A DNA stretch of 64,000 bases, taken from the NCBI GenBank assembly GCA_964565775.1, contig CAZMGB010000015.1, forward strand, positions 1 to 64,000, in the 5' to 3' direction. This DNA is from CAZMGB01 sp964565775. GTDB taxonomy: Bacteria > Chloroflexota > Dehalococcoidia > DSTF01 > JALHUB01. The notes below the pieces were generated by a model that was not told the DNA's origin, did not search any database, and saw nothing but the letters and a program-made list of their open reading frames with translations. Positions 51,845 through 60,388 of the stretch are shown here, in pieces. How positions within the stretch are numbered: the stretch's first letter is position 1; every line of letters starts with the position of its first letter. Position numbers and translations under genes: made by a program.

Positions 51845-52536
51845 CAGCCATCCTCCAGAAGCTTATAGCCCACGCCTCGCACCGTGACGATTTCGCAGCG
51901 ATGCGGCCCTGGCACGCCGTGCACCTTCTGGCGAAGGTTCTTGATGTGAGCGTCGACGGTGCGCTCGTAGGCTTCGTAGCTCTCGTTCAAGGCCAGATCC
52001 AACAACTGCGCGCGTGTGAACACCCTCCCCGGCCCCCGAGCGAGGGCCCAGAGCAATCTGAACTCCGTGGGAGTCAACGGTAGCGGCTCTCCGTCACAGG
52101 AGACTTCGTGTTGGCGGGCGTCGATGACGAGTCCTCCCACCTCCAGGCGTCCGGGCTCCGCCGGTGGCCTCGACGCAGAGCGTCGCAGAACGGCGCGGAC
52201 CCTTGCCGCCAGTTCCCGGGGGCTGAACGGCTTGGTGAGGTAATCGTCGGCACCCAGCTCCAGGCCGATGAGCTTGTCAACTTCCTCCGCCCGCGCCGTC
52301 AGCATTACGATGGGCACATCCGACTCTCGCCGGATGGTGCGACAGACCTCGAGGCCGTCTAGGCCGGGCAGCATGAGGTCAAGCACGACGAGGTCGGGCG
52401 ACTCGGTCTGGAAGACCTTGAGTGCCGATGGGCCGTCGCGGGCCACGAGCACTCGGTGACCGTCGCGCTCTAGATAGAGGCGGACCATCTGCACTATCTT
52501 GGGTTCGTCGTCGACGACAAGGACCTTGCGCGGCAT
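51844..52536 (-). CDS. OmpR-family response regulator (copper operon)
   Basis: A 230-residue regulator. Receiver domain with VLVVDDEP, phosphoacceptor Asp53 (VVLDLMLPG), Thr in MLTARA and Lys in DYLTKPF; winged-helix output domain (LTPTEFRLLWALARGPGRVF, YERTVDAHIKNLRQKV, TVRGVGYKL). Partner of the overlapping kinase gene. A TATAAT (minus strand, 52578-52573) lies 37 bp upstream, next to a dyad TGTAA/TTACA (52559-52573), so the pair may have its own promoter. Confidence 0.95.
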   Translation of the reverse strand: MPRKVLVVDDEPKIVQMVRLYLERDGHRVLVARDGPSALKVFQTESPDLVVLDLMLPGLDGLEVCRTIRRESDVPIVMLTARAEEVDKLIGLELGADDYLTKPFSPRELAARVRAVLRRSASRPPAEPGRLEVGGLVIDARQHEVSCDGEPLPLTPTEFRLLWALARGPGRVFTRAQLLDLALNESYEAYERTVDAHIKNLRQKVHGVPGPHRCEIVTVRGVGYKLLEDG

Positions 52537-52558
52537 GTCGGGTAATCGCGGCGTGGGG

Positions 52559-52578
52559 TGTAAGGCCTTTACATTATA
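52559..52578 (-). promoter_or_regulatory. -10 element and small dyad upstream of the response regulator gene
   Basis: Perfect TATAAT on the minus strand (52578-52573), with TGTAA (52559-52563) and TTACA (52569-52573) forming a 5-bp inverted repeat just downstream. No good -35 is seen, consistent with an activator-dependent promoter. Autoregulation by the encoded regulator is inferred. Confidence 0.45.
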
Positions 52579-52637
52579 ATAGCGGAACGCGGAGAGCCGG
52601 CCGCCGCCAGCCCTCCGCAGCTTCTTCTCTGTGCCGG

Positions 52638-53162
52638 CTACCAGCCCATCATTGTCCCGCCGGGGCCGCCGCCCGTCATGCCGCCGCTGGAGCCGCCGCC
52701 CATCATGCCGCCGCCAGCGCCACCGCCCATCATACCGCCGCCAGCGCCACCACCCATCATGCCGCCGCCAGTGCCGCCGCCCATCATGCCGTCCTCGTCG
52801 GCGTCATGGCCTTCGCCATGCCACCACTGTCCCTCATGCATGTACTGGAGCATGGAGTCGAAGGCTCCCTCGCCGTGGACAGCGTCCATGCGCCCGCGCA
52901 TGGCGCCGATGTCCTCGGGGCTGTGAATTTCCTGCATGTGCTGCCACATGTCCTCGAGTCCCGCATCTTCGACCATCTGAGCTGGCTTCTCGCCTGCGGT
53001 GGCCGCGCCGTCGGCCGACGAGGAGTCAGGCCCGCCAGGCCCGAGCGCCAGCGCTGAGGGCACGCCAGTGCCCTGGGCCGATCTCGCGAGGATGGCCCCC
53101 GCACCTACGGCCGTGGCGAAGACCACCGCAACGACTGCCGTGATTAGCACCCTTTTTGACAT
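52638..53162 (-). CDS. Exported Met/Gly/His-rich repeat protein (putative copper-binding)
   Basis: A 174-residue protein with an N-terminal signal or anchor (VLITAVVAVVFATAVGAGAI). Central part: Met/His/acidic helix (DMWQHMQEIHSPEDIGAMRG). From about residue 124 to the end there are about five tandem copies of GGGxGGGMM. Repeated Met pairs and His residues are typical of extracellular copper chaperones/buffers. The gene sits between the two-component system and the SHOCT/ATPase genes of the copper operon. Direct repeats in the DNA (GCCGCC-rich) could vary in number between strains. Confidence 0.8.
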   Translation of the reverse strand: MSKRVLITAVVAVVFATAVGAGAILARSAQGTGVPSALALGPGGPDSSSADGAATAGEKPAQMVEDAGLEDMWQHMQEIHSPEDIGAMRGRMDAVHGEGAFDSMLQYMHEGQWWHGEGHDADEDGMMGGGTGGGMMGGGAGGGMMGGGAGGGMMGGGSSGGMTGGGPGGTMMGW

Positions 53163-53192
53163 GGCTTGCCTCCTCGATATCGTTCTTCTTCT

Positions 53193-53420
53193 CTATGCCT
53201 GGTGGAGCAGGTCGCGGCGACGTTCCATGTACTCCTCGCGCCCAATGTCACCGCGGGCATACCGTCCTTGCAGGATGTCCAGGGCGTCCTGTTCTCGCGG
53301 CGGCGAGGGGCTCCGGGAAACCAACGCCCAGACGCCCAGCCCGATGAGCCCGGCCCAGAACAGGGTAGGGATCAGCATCGTCAGCCATCCCCAACCGTCG
53401 AGTCCCCAGTGCCACATCAT
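53193..53420 (-). CDS. SHOCT-domain small membrane protein
   Basis: A 75-residue protein. One transmembrane helix (WLTMLIPTLFWAGLIGLGVW) followed by a SHOCT motif (ALDILQGRYARGDIGREEYM). Such proteins commonly accompany copper ATPases and Met-rich proteins in Actinobacteria and Chloroflexota. Precise role unknown; oligomerisation at the membrane is usual for SHOCT. Confidence 0.9.
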   Translation of the reverse strand: MMWHWGLDGWGWLTMLIPTLFWAGLIGLGVWALVSRSPSPPREQDALDILQGRYARGDIGREEYMERRRDLLHQA

Positions 53421-53559
53421 GTTCCTGTCCTCCTCTGTTCACGCGTTCAGGCCGACACGGTGTGCTGTCTGGGACCATCGTAGCTGCGGCGCGTGAAGAG
53501 CTTGTGAAGCCGATGCGAAGATACGAGCAAGATTACGGCCGCGATCTCTCACTGGGTCG

Positions 53560-56274
53560 CTACCGAAAGCGAGTGAGGCGCAGGGCATTGCTGAGTACCG
53601 ATATGGAGCTCGCCGCCATCGCGACGGCGGCTATGGCGGGGTTGAGCAGAGCGCCGATGACGGGATAGAGCACGCCCGCCGCCAGGGGAATTCCCGCCGA
53701 GTTGTACACGTAGGCGAAGAACAGGTTCTGGCGGATGTTGCGCATGGTCGCGTGGCTGAGCCGAAGCGCGGTGACGATGCCGGTGAGGTCTCCGCTGACC
53801 AGCGTGATGTCCGCCGCCTCCATCGCCACGTCCGTGCCGGATCCGATGGCGATGCCGACGTCCGCCTGGGCCAGGGCCGGCGCGTCGTTGATGCCGTCGC
53901 CCACCATGCCGACAAGCTTGCCTTCTCTCTGAAGCTTCTTCACCTCGCCGGCTTTCTGCTCGGGCAACACCTCCGCCAGCAGCCGGCTGATGCCGACCTG
54001 CTTCGCCACCGCCTCGGCCGTGCGACGGTTGTCGCCGGTGAGCATCGCCACCTCGACGCCCATCTCCGTCAGCTCGCGCACAGCGGCTGCCGAGGTCTCC
54101 TTGATGGTGTCGGCGACCGCCACCAGACCGGCGGCCCGGCCATCCACGGCCACGAACATTGGCGTCTTCCCCTCCTCGGCAAGGGCCAGGGCCCGCTCCT
54201 CCAGGCCGTCCAGCGAGATGCCGCGGTCGGCCATGAGCTTGCGGTTTCCCGCGAGGACAGTTCGGCCGTCGACGTCCACCTCCACGCCGTGGCCGGGGAT
54301 GGCGTTGAAGCCCTGCGGCTCGGCGAGGTCGATGCCGCGCTCCTGGGCGCCCTTGACGATGGCCTGCGCCAGGGGGTGCTCGGAGCCGCGCTCGGCGGAC
54401 GCCACGAGGCGCAGGAGCGTCTCTTCGTCCGTGCCTTTCGGAGTGACTACGTCGGTAAGCGACGGCTCGCCGCGGGTCATGGTGCCCGTCTTGTCTAGGA
54501 TGATGGCCTGCATGCGATGGGTCATCTCAAGCGCCTCGGCGCTCTTGATGATGATCCCTCGCTCCGCGCCCTTGCCCGTGCCCACCATGATGGAGGTGGG
54601 CGTCGCCAGGCCCAGCGCGCAGGGGCAGGCGATGATCAGCACCGAGACCCCCGCCACCAGCGCCAAGAGGAACGGCGTCTGGCCGACGCCCAGATACCAG
54701 CCCACGAAGGTGGCGATGGCGATGAACATGACTGCCGGCACGAAGTAGCTGGTCACCTTGTCGGCCAGGCGCTGGATCGGCGCCTTCGAGCCCTGGGCCT
54801 GCTCCACGAGCCGGATGATCTGGGAGAGCGTCGTCTCCCTGCCTACCTTCGTCGCTCGGAACTTGAAGGCGCCCGTCTTGTTGATGGTGGCGCCTATGAC
54901 CTCATCCCCTTCGCCCTTGCTGACGGGGATGCTCTCACCGGTGACCATAGACTCGTCCAACGTGGAGCGCCCCTCTTCGATCACTCCGTCAACCGGCACC
55001 TTCTCACCGGGGCGGGCGAGGATCACGTCCCCCGCCTGCACCTGCTTGACGGGGATGTCCTCCTCGCGGCCATCGCGCACGACGCGGGCCGTCTTCGCCT
55101 GCAGGCCCATGAGCTTCTTGATGGCGGCGCCGGCCTGCCCCTTGGCCCGCGCCTCCAGCAGGCGCCCGAAGAGGATCAGCGTGATGATGAGGGCGGCGCT
55201 ATCGTAATACACGTGCACGAGATCCTTCGGTAGCAAGCGGTCGAGGAAGGTCGCGACGAGGCTGTAGCCGAAGGCGGCGGTGGTCCCGATCGTGATGAGG
55301 GTGTTCATCTCCGCCGTGCGGTTGCGCAGCGAGGCGAAGGTGGTGCGGTGGATGGGCCAGGCGACCCAGGTATAGACCGGCGTCGCCAGCAGAAAGAGGA
55401 ACCAGTACTCGGTCATCACCCCGGGCATGAAGCCGAACCACTCGTTGAAGCTGCCGAGGAAGATGGGGATGGAGAGGGCGGCTCCCACGGCGACGCGGCG
55501 CGTCAGGTCGTTGACCTCGCTTCGTCGCGCCTGGGCCTCGCGGTCCGCCACGTCCTGAGGCGGCGCCTCTGCCTCCCGCAGCTCGGCGCGGTAGCCGGTG
55601 CTCGCCACCTTCCGCACCAGCTCCTCGACCTTGACCTGGCCCGGGTTGTAGGCCACCCTGACCCTCTCCGCGGCGAAGTTGACGTCGACGCCCTCTACCC
55701 CGGGGACCCTTTGCAGGACGTTCTCGATGTTGACGACGCAGGTGGGGCAGGTGACTCCTCCGCCGAAGATCGCGATCTCGGCCTCGGCCGGCGCGCGGTC
55801 GGGCCGAGGAGTGGGATCGTCCGCCGTCTGCCTCTCGCCGTGGTCGAAGACCGCGCCGGCACCGTCGGCGGGCAGAGGCATCCCTTCTTCCGGCTCCGCC
55901 CCGTCTTCCGCGACGATGAGCTTGCCGTGGACCATGTTCATGTGGCAGCTAAACTCGAACTCGCCGACCTCCTCGGGCGTCAGCTCGAGGGTGGTGGTGG
56001 AGAAGGCGGGCAGAGTCTTGCTGACCTTGAAGTCGGGGAAGATGACTCGCGAGGTGCAGTCGCTGCCCTCGCGACGGTCGAAGTGGAGTCGCAGAGGCAC
56101 CCCTTTGCGGGCGCGCACGATGTTCGGCGAGTAACCGCCCTGAACGACGATGGTTACCTCTTGAACGCCGCCGGCAACCGCCGCCACCGTGGCCGCTCGC
56201 TTGCCGAAGAAGAACCAAGCCAGAAAGGCGGCGACGCCCAACGCGCCGATGACTACGATGACATCCGCTACCAT
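53560..56274 (-). CDS. copA: Copper-translocating P1B-type ATPase with N-terminal cupredoxin and HMA domains
   Basis: A 904-residue ATPase. N-terminal helix (VIVVIGALGVAAFLAWFFFG), then a cupredoxin-like domain (about 38-122) with candidate copper ligands Cys73 and C110/H111/M112/M114/H116 (FSCHMNMVHG), then an HMA domain with C176/C179 (TCPTC). Core: eight membrane helices, TGES (about 445), CPC 550-552, DKTGT with Asp594, and GDGINDAPAL. CPC and the HMA CXXC indicate Cu(I) export. The cupredoxin fused ahead of HMA on the outer side of an extra helix is unusual; it may accept or buffer copper outside. The YHS and SHOCT genes flank it. A second copy is cut by the right window edge. Confidence 0.95.
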   Translation of the reverse strand: MVADVIVVIGALGVAAFLAWFFFGKRAATVAAVAGGVQEVTIVVQGGYSPNIVRARKGVPLRLHFDRREGSDCTSRVIFPDFKVSKTLPAFSTTTLELTPEEVGEFEFSCHMNMVHGKLIVAEDGAEPEEGMPLPADGAGAVFDHGERQTADDPTPRPDRAPAEAEIAIFGGGVTCPTCVVNIENVLQRVPGVEGVDVNFAAERVRVAYNPGQVKVEELVRKVASTGYRAELREAEAPPQDVADREAQARRSEVNDLTRRVAVGAALSIPIFLGSFNEWFGFMPGVMTEYWFLFLLATPVYTWVAWPIHRTTFASLRNRTAEMNTLITIGTTAAFGYSLVATFLDRLLPKDLVHVYYDSAALIITLILFGRLLEARAKGQAGAAIKKLMGLQAKTARVVRDGREEDIPVKQVQAGDVILARPGEKVPVDGVIEEGRSTLDESMVTGESIPVSKGEGDEVIGATINKTGAFKFRATKVGRETTLSQIIRLVEQAQGSKAPIQRLADKVTSYFVPAVMFIAIATFVGWYLGVGQTPFLLALVAGVSVLIIACPCALGLATPTSIMVGTGKGAERGIIIKSAEALEMTHRMQAIILDKTGTMTRGEPSLTDVVTPKGTDEETLLRLVASAERGSEHPLAQAIVKGAQERGIDLAEPQGFNAIPGHGVEVDVDGRTVLAGNRKLMADRGISLDGLEERALALAEEGKTPMFVAVDGRAAGLVAVADTIKETSAAAVRELTEMGVEVAMLTGDNRRTAEAVAKQVGISRLLAEVLPEQKAGEVKKLQREGKLVGMVGDGINDAPALAQADVGIAIGSGTDVAMEAADITLVSGDLTGIVTALRLSHATMRNIRQNLFFAYVYNSAGIPLAAGVLYPVIGALLNPAIAAVAMAASSISVLSNALRLTRFR

Positions 56275-56350
56275 GATGACTGTTTCCCTGTGCTAGCGCC
56301 CGCGTCCTGCCGTCAGCGTCCCGCCATGCCCGGATCGCGGGCGGGCAATC

Positions 56351-56500
56351 CTATTCCTTGTCGGCGTACTTGGCCGGGTTCGAGTCGAACTCCTGCTTGC
56401 AGCCCGGCGAGCAGAAATAGTAGGTCTTCCCCTTGTGGGTCGATGAGCCCGCCGCCTTGCCCTCTTCCACCTCCATGCCGCATACCGGGTCCTTAGCCAT
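56351..56500 (-). CDS. YHS-domain protein
   Basis: A 49-residue protein with AAGGAGGG before ATG 56500. YHS motif: KDPVCGMEVEEGKAAGS, then YYFCSPGCKQEFDSNPAKY. Cys residues (C7, C30, C34) are the metal-binding ones of YHS proteins; short YHS domains are common partners or N-terminal parts of CopA. It lies between the small hypothetical gene and copA in one operon. Likely a copper/heavy-metal chaperone. Confidence 0.9.
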   Translation of the reverse strand: MAKDPVCGMEVEEGKAAGSSTHKGKTYYFCSPGCKQEFDSNPAKYADKE

Positions 56501-56512
56501 AATGCCCTCCTT

Positions 56513-56773
56513 CTAGGTTTTCTGGCTGTGACACAAGAACATAGTCCCGAAATAGCTCTCCTGATAGGAGACGTTGGCCAGATGCTTTTCCATAGTCTCC
56601 TTCCAGGGCCGTACCTGAGAGAAGTCGGCGCTGGGGTCGGCGAAGCCATAGTGATCGGTCCACCACTCTACGAGGGGGGCCAGCGGCCGCAACGGCCCTT
56701 TGTCTTTGTTGAGCTGGGCGAGGAGGGAGTCCTTGTCGGGGGCGTAGGATTTCGACTTCCTTGGGATAGCCAT
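56513..56773 (-). CDS. Small hypothetical protein, first gene of the copper operon
   Basis: An 86-residue soluble protein from ATG 56773 with AAGGAGGTGA upstream, a very strong ribosome binding site. Sequence is aromatic-rich (PLVEWWTDHYGFADPSADFS). Only one Cys (FLCHSQKT, near the end). No family recognised. As first gene ahead of yhs and copA, it belongs to the copper response. Confidence 0.7.
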   Translation of the reverse strand: MAIPRKSKSYAPDKDSLLAQLNKDKGPLRPLAPLVEWWTDHYGFADPSADFSQVRPWKETMEKHLANVSYQESYFGTMFLCHSQKT

Positions 56774-56791
56774 GCCTCACCTCCTTGTGCT

Positions 56792-56815
56792 ATACTCCCT
56801 GGTAGCATATAGTAT
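56792..56815. promoter_or_regulatory. Candidate operator/promoter dyad for the copper operon
   Basis: ATACT (56792-56796) and AGTAT (56811-56815) form an interrupted inverted repeat in the 75-bp gap between the divergent copper operon and methyltransferase gene. CsoR or the operon's own regulator could bind here; CsoR is encoded at 60985-61287. Inference from position and symmetry only. Confidence 0.35.
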
Positions 56816-56848
56816 CACCAGGCGAAGGCCCGGTCAAGGAGTCCCAAC

Positions 56849-57535
56849 ATGGCCAATAGCGAAAAAGGCAAGGCCGCCGAAACCCCCGGCACGGAAGATA
56901 CCCTGACAACGCAGCATCGCTACGACCGGCAAGCGGCTCTGTACGACCTGATGGAGGGCGCAGTCGAGCTGACGGCATTCAGAAGGCTCCGTCGGCGGCT
57001 CTGGTCGGAGATCAATGAGGCACGCGTGCTCGAAGTCGGCGTGGGCACGGGCAAGAACATCCCGCACCACGGCGATGGCGTACGGGTAGTGGCCGTGGAC
57101 ATTAGCCCCCGCATGCTGCGACGGGCGGCCAGCCGCGCACGGCGTATGGGGCGTGCTGTCGACCTCGTTCTGGCCGACGCCCAACGGCTGCCGTTCCGCG
57201 ACGACGCCTTCGACTCGGCGGCCGCCACTTTCGTCTTTTGCTCCGTGCCCGACCCTGTGGCCGGGCTTCAGGATGTAAAGCGAGTTGTCCGCGAGGACGG
57301 ACGCGTCCACCTCCTGGAGCACGTGCGTGCCAGCAATCCTGTCATTGGCCGGCTGATGGATCTTGCGAACCCGATAGCGGTCCGCATGTCCGGAGCAAAC
57401 ATCAATCGAGACACGGTGTCCAACGTAGTGAAGGCAGGAATAGCCCTGGATGTGGTCGAGTCGCGAGGGCTGGGGATCGTCAAGCTAATCCGCGGCAGGC
57501 CCGCGAACGGCCCCCGGGTCAAGATGACCCATTGA
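56849..57535 (+). CDS. Class I SAM-dependent methyltransferase
   Basis: A 228-residue UbiE/PmtA-like methyltransferase. Motif I RVLEVGVGTGKNIPHH, motif post-I VAVDISPRMLRRA, motif II LADAQRLPFRDDAFDSAAAT, and post-motif FCSVPDPVAGLQDVKRVVRE. Phospholipid or small-molecule methylation is typical of this group. Divergent from the copper operon; followed by a DUF302 gene with a good ribosome binding site, suggesting a two-gene unit. Confidence 0.9.
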   Translation: MANSEKGKAAETPGTEDTLTTQHRYDRQAALYDLMEGAVELTAFRRLRRRLWSEINEARVLEVGVGTGKNIPHHGDGVRVVAVDISPRMLRRAASRARRMGRAVDLVLADAQRLPFRDDAFDSAAATFVFCSVPDPVAGLQDVKRVVREDGRVHLLEHVRASNPVIGRLMDLANPIAVRMSGANINRDTVSNVVKAGIALDVVESRGLGIVKLIRGRPANGPRVKMTH

Positions 57536-57551
57536 GAGTCAGGAGGACACG

Positions 57552-57947
57552 ATGGTCACACAGACGACATATGGTCTTTCCAGGAAGTTGTCGCTTCCCT
57601 ACGAGGAGGCTTTGTCGCGAGTCAAGGCCGCCCTCAAAGATGAAGGCTTCGGAGTCCTGACTGAGATCGACGTGAAGGAGACGTTACGCGAGAAGCTGCA
57701 GGCCGATTTCCGCAAGTACGATATCATCGGCGCCTGCAACCCGCCCCTCGCCCACCGTGCCCTGCAGGCCGAGACGCAGGTCGGACTCCTCCTGCCCTGC
57801 AACGTCGTCGTCTACGAAGAGGACGAAGGCACGGTGGTGGCCGCCTTCGATCCGGAATCGGCCATGGGTTTGGCACGCAATCCCGCCCTGGAAGACGTCG
57901 CTCGCGAAGCCAAGGAGCGTCTCAGACGAGCCCTCGAGCGCGTCTAG
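57552..57947 (+). CDS. DUF302 domain protein
   Basis: A 131-residue protein from ATG 57552. Matches DUF302: PYEEALSRVKAALKDEGFGV, EIDVKETLREKL, YDIIGACNPPLAHRALQAET, and VGLLLPCNVVVYEEDEGTV. The conserved Cys in GACNPP and PCN are present. DUF302 proteins are cytoplasmic and often found with heavy-metal or sulfur genes; biochemical role not established. Confidence 0.92.
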   Translation: MVTQTTYGLSRKLSLPYEEALSRVKAALKDEGFGVLTEIDVKETLREKLQADFRKYDIIGACNPPLAHRALQAETQVGLLLPCNVVVYEEDEGTVVAAFDPESAMGLARNPALEDVAREAKERLRRALERV

Positions 57948-58315
57948 GATCGCCAGGCGAATTAGACATGGAAGGACGACGACATAGTGGGTTCGTTGAT
58001 ACTGTGAACCGTCGTGATGATGGGTCTCTTCTGGGTCGGCGTCATGCTGGCCTGGATATTCACGGAGATGAGAGACGGCCGATCTTGAGGCGCCTCAGGT
58101 TCGGCTGCAGGAGTAGACTGCGCAGGGAGTTGCCCTTGGCGACATCGTGAGGGGAGACCTCACGCCCGGCGATGTCGGCGGCAGGCCCTCGGACGCTCCA
58201 AGAAGGGCCGCCAGCACCAGCCCCATGAAATAGGCCATTTGGCCCTTGCACGTGGCGAGTGGAATAGGAATACTATGCTGCAGTACAGCTTTGGCATTCA
58301 GGGGGCCAGGGAACG
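57948..58315. other. Intergenic region with a possible micro-ORF
   Basis: About 370 bp. A 23-codon ORF (58017-58088; MMGLFWVGVMLAWIFTEMRD) would be a hydrophobic peptide but has no ribosome binding site. Otherwise no feature recognised. Confidence 0.35.
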
Positions 58316-58864
58316 ATGACCCGCAGCAGGCGAACGAGGAAGTCGAGGCAAGCGAGCAGAAGGCGGCGCTTCCCGAGCACACTGGCCGTCGGCGGCTCGA
58401 TCACCGCCGCGGTGGCGGTCGTCGTGTTTCTTATCGTCTACGCGGCCACCGGCGACGGGGGAGCCGATAGGGCCGACCGGCAGATCGTCGAGACGCGCGC
58501 GGAGGGCCAGGCGGGCGAGCCGTTCAGCGGCGGGCCCAGGCTTTACTTTCCGGTTGAGTCGGTCGACCTGGGCCAGGTCCCGTTCAACCAGCATGTCCAG
58601 TACGCCTTTGCCGCGACGAACGTGGGTGACGCCGCACTCCATATCGACGACGTCCAGGTCAAGATGCTGGAGGGCTGCTGACCTTTCGAGCCGGTCGTAG
58701 GTTCTACGACCATCGGGCCCGGAGAGGAAACGACGATCTCTTTCGACACGCACATGATGGAGGGCATGGGCGGAGCCCACCTGTTCGAGGTATCTGTCCT
58801 ATCGAACGACGCGGAGGAGCCCGTACAGAAGCTCTACGTGAAGGCATTCTTCGGACCCCAGTAG
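58316..58864 (+). CDS. DUF1573-type exported protein with in-frame TGA; candidate selenoprotein
   Basis: Membrane anchor at about residues 22-45 (VGGSITAAVAVVVFLIVYAA), then a DUF1573-like domain: FPVESVDLGQVPFNQHVQYA, TNVGDAALHIDDVQVKMLEG, then Cys and TGA at 58679-58681 (codon 122). Past the TGA the frame stays open 60 codons and continues the family (PFEPVVGSTTIGPGEETTIS, THMMEGMGGAHLFEVSVLSN) to TAG at 58862-58864. Homologues have Cys-Cys at this place, so TGA replaces the second Cys. Eleven bases on, GGTCGTAG-gtt-CTACGACC (58693-58711) is a perfect stem, a SECIS-like position. If UGA is not read as Sec, the product stops at 121 residues without half its domain. Start ATG 58316. Confidence 0.75.
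58693..58711 (+). promoter_or_regulatory. SECIS-like hairpin downstream of the in-frame TGA
   Basis: GGTCGTAG (58693-58700) and CTACGACC (58704-58711) pair perfectly around the loop GTT. The loop begins 19 nt after the TGA, inside the 16-37 nt window described for bacterial SECIS elements, and it starts with the G that SelB recognises in those elements. It lies within the coding sequence, as in bacteria. Confidence 0.6.
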
Positions 58865-58894
58865 TGGAGCGTCCCTAGAAGAGGTCATCCAGTC

Positions 58895-59362
58895 ATGAGG
58901 CGGCAACTGGTCCTACTGGTGGTGCCGTTCATCCTGCTGCCGGGCCTGGCGGTGATCGCCTTCACGGTGCTCGTCGGGGGGAAGGAGCAGGAGCAGGCTC
59001 TGAGGGCGACGCCATCCGAGTTTCCGGAGTTCGTCCACTACTCCGCGAAGGCCGAGGAGGGCTATCGGATCGCCGTGGAGCACCAGCAGCTATTGGAGGG
59101 TCTGCCCTGCTACTGCGGCTGCGGCGTGATGCCGGAGGACCCGCACCGCAACCTGCTCGATTGCTTCATCAACGACGACGGCTCCTTCGACTCGCACGCC
59201 AGCGGCTGTGAGGTCTGCGACGACGAGGCCATCGACGCGGCCCAGTGGCAAGCCGAAGGCAAGAGCGCAGCCGAGATCCGCGCCCTCATCGACGCCAAGT
59301 ACGAAAGCTACGGCCCCTCTACCAGCGCCCGCCCGCTGGATTGGGCAGGAGGTGAGGCGTGA
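58895..59362 (+). CDS. PCYCGC-motif exported protein
   Basis: A 155-residue protein with an N-terminal anchor (LVLLVVPFILLPGLAVIAFT). The family motif PCYCGCG is at about residue 72, followed by HRNLLDCFINDDGSFDSHAS and GCEVCDDEA, six or more Cys that likely bind metal or form disulphides. Known PCYCGC (PF13798) proteins are small Gram-positive-type envelope proteins of unknown function. It lies 30 bp after the candidate selenoprotein gene and overlaps the next gene by 4 bp, forming one operon. Confidence 0.9.
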   Translation: MRRQLVLLVVPFILLPGLAVIAFTVLVGGKEQEQALRATPSEFPEFVHYSAKAEEGYRIAVEHQQLLEGLPCYCGCGVMPEDPHRNLLDCFINDDGSFDSHASGCEVCDDEAIDAAQWQAEGKSAAEIRALIDAKYESYGPSTSARPLDWAGGEA

Positions 59363-60348
59363 GCCAGCCCGATCCGTTCCATTACGGTGATCTGCTGGCG
59401 TACGTTGGCGAGGGAGAAAAGGGGGCGAGGGGCGAGAGGCGTCTTTCGAGAAGGCGCCTCCTGAGGCTGCTCGCCGCCGGGGGCACTGTCGCCGCCGGCG
59501 GCGCCCTCTTTGGTGCTGGCTTCCTCACGCGCTCCCTGACCGCGACGCCGCCGAGAGCTGAGAGCCAGGACCTCAGCCACATCGTGAGCGGGCTCCTCCC
59601 CGCCGACGGCTTCTCCATCGACGCCCCCTGGGGCGATGCCATGCCCCGCCTGGTAGAGCTCGGCGTCGTCGATCTTGACAAGTTCAGCGCAGCCGCCTCG
59701 CGCTCAGGCCACCCCCTGACCGACGGCCAGCGGCGGATCCTGACGGCTCCTTCCAGCGAGCCCATCCACATCGACGCCAGCAACGGTCGGTTCGTCCTCA
59801 ACGCCCTTTGGGCACTCGGCGTCGCCAACCGCAATCCGATACTGACGGACGGGCCTATGGCGACGCTGGAGGGGACGCAAAGGGAACGGCTGGCCAGCAC
59901 CGCCGGCTGGACGCTGGGCAGGGAGCCCGGGTCCCAGTACTTGGCCCGGTTCGATATCGTTTTCCTGAGCCGAGAGCAGCAAACGATCGTGGAGGGGGTG
60001 GCCCACGGGGCGTATCGGCCGTGCTGTGACAACCCGACGGCCTTCCCCGACTGCAACCACGGCGCGGCCGCCCTGGCGCTGGCAGAGGTCGCGGCTGCGG
60101 CGGGGGCTTCGGCGGGCGACATCTTCGCAGCACTTAAGGGGTTCAACTCGTTCTGGTATCCTGACCGCTACTACGTGTTGGCCACATACTTCGACCGGCA
60201 GGGTCAGGCCTGGGAAGATGTGGAGCCGAGCCTGGTCCTTGACGGCGAGCATTCGTCCCTCAGTGGCTGGAAGCGTGTCGCTGCCGCCGTTCAGTCCGGG
60301 GGACTTCCCGGGCAACTGCCGGGCCAGTCGAGCGGCTGCGGGGCCTAG
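59359..60348 (+). CDS. Tat-like exported protein of unknown function with Cys-rich motif
   Basis: A 329-residue protein from GTG 59359 overlapping the PCYCGC stop. The N-terminal basic region RRLSRRRLLRLLAAGG and following hydrophobic segment resemble a twin-arginine or uncleaved signal. The mature part has VSGLLPADGFSIDAPWGDAM, a segment RPCCDNPTAFPDCNHGAAAL (CC-x7-C pattern with His) and a C-terminal SSGCGA. No enzyme family recognised; Cys/His cluster suggests metal (possibly copper) or cofactor binding outside the cell. Confidence 0.75.
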   Translation: MSQPDPFHYGDLLAYVGEGEKGARGERRLSRRRLLRLLAAGGTVAAGGALFGAGFLTRSLTATPPRAESQDLSHIVSGLLPADGFSIDAPWGDAMPRLVELGVVDLDKFSAAASRSGHPLTDGQRRILTAPSSEPIHIDASNGRFVLNALWALGVANRNPILTDGPMATLEGTQRERLASTAGWTLGREPGSQYLARFDIVFLSREQQTIVEGVAHGAYRPCCDNPTAFPDCNHGAAALALAEVAAAAGASAGDIFAALKGFNSFWYPDRYYVLATYFDRQGQAWEDVEPSLVLDGEHSSLSGWKRVAAAVQSGGLPGQLPGQSSGCGA

Positions 60349-60388
60349 GATGGGAGGACCATTTTCACCCTCAGCGGAGACACAAGGC

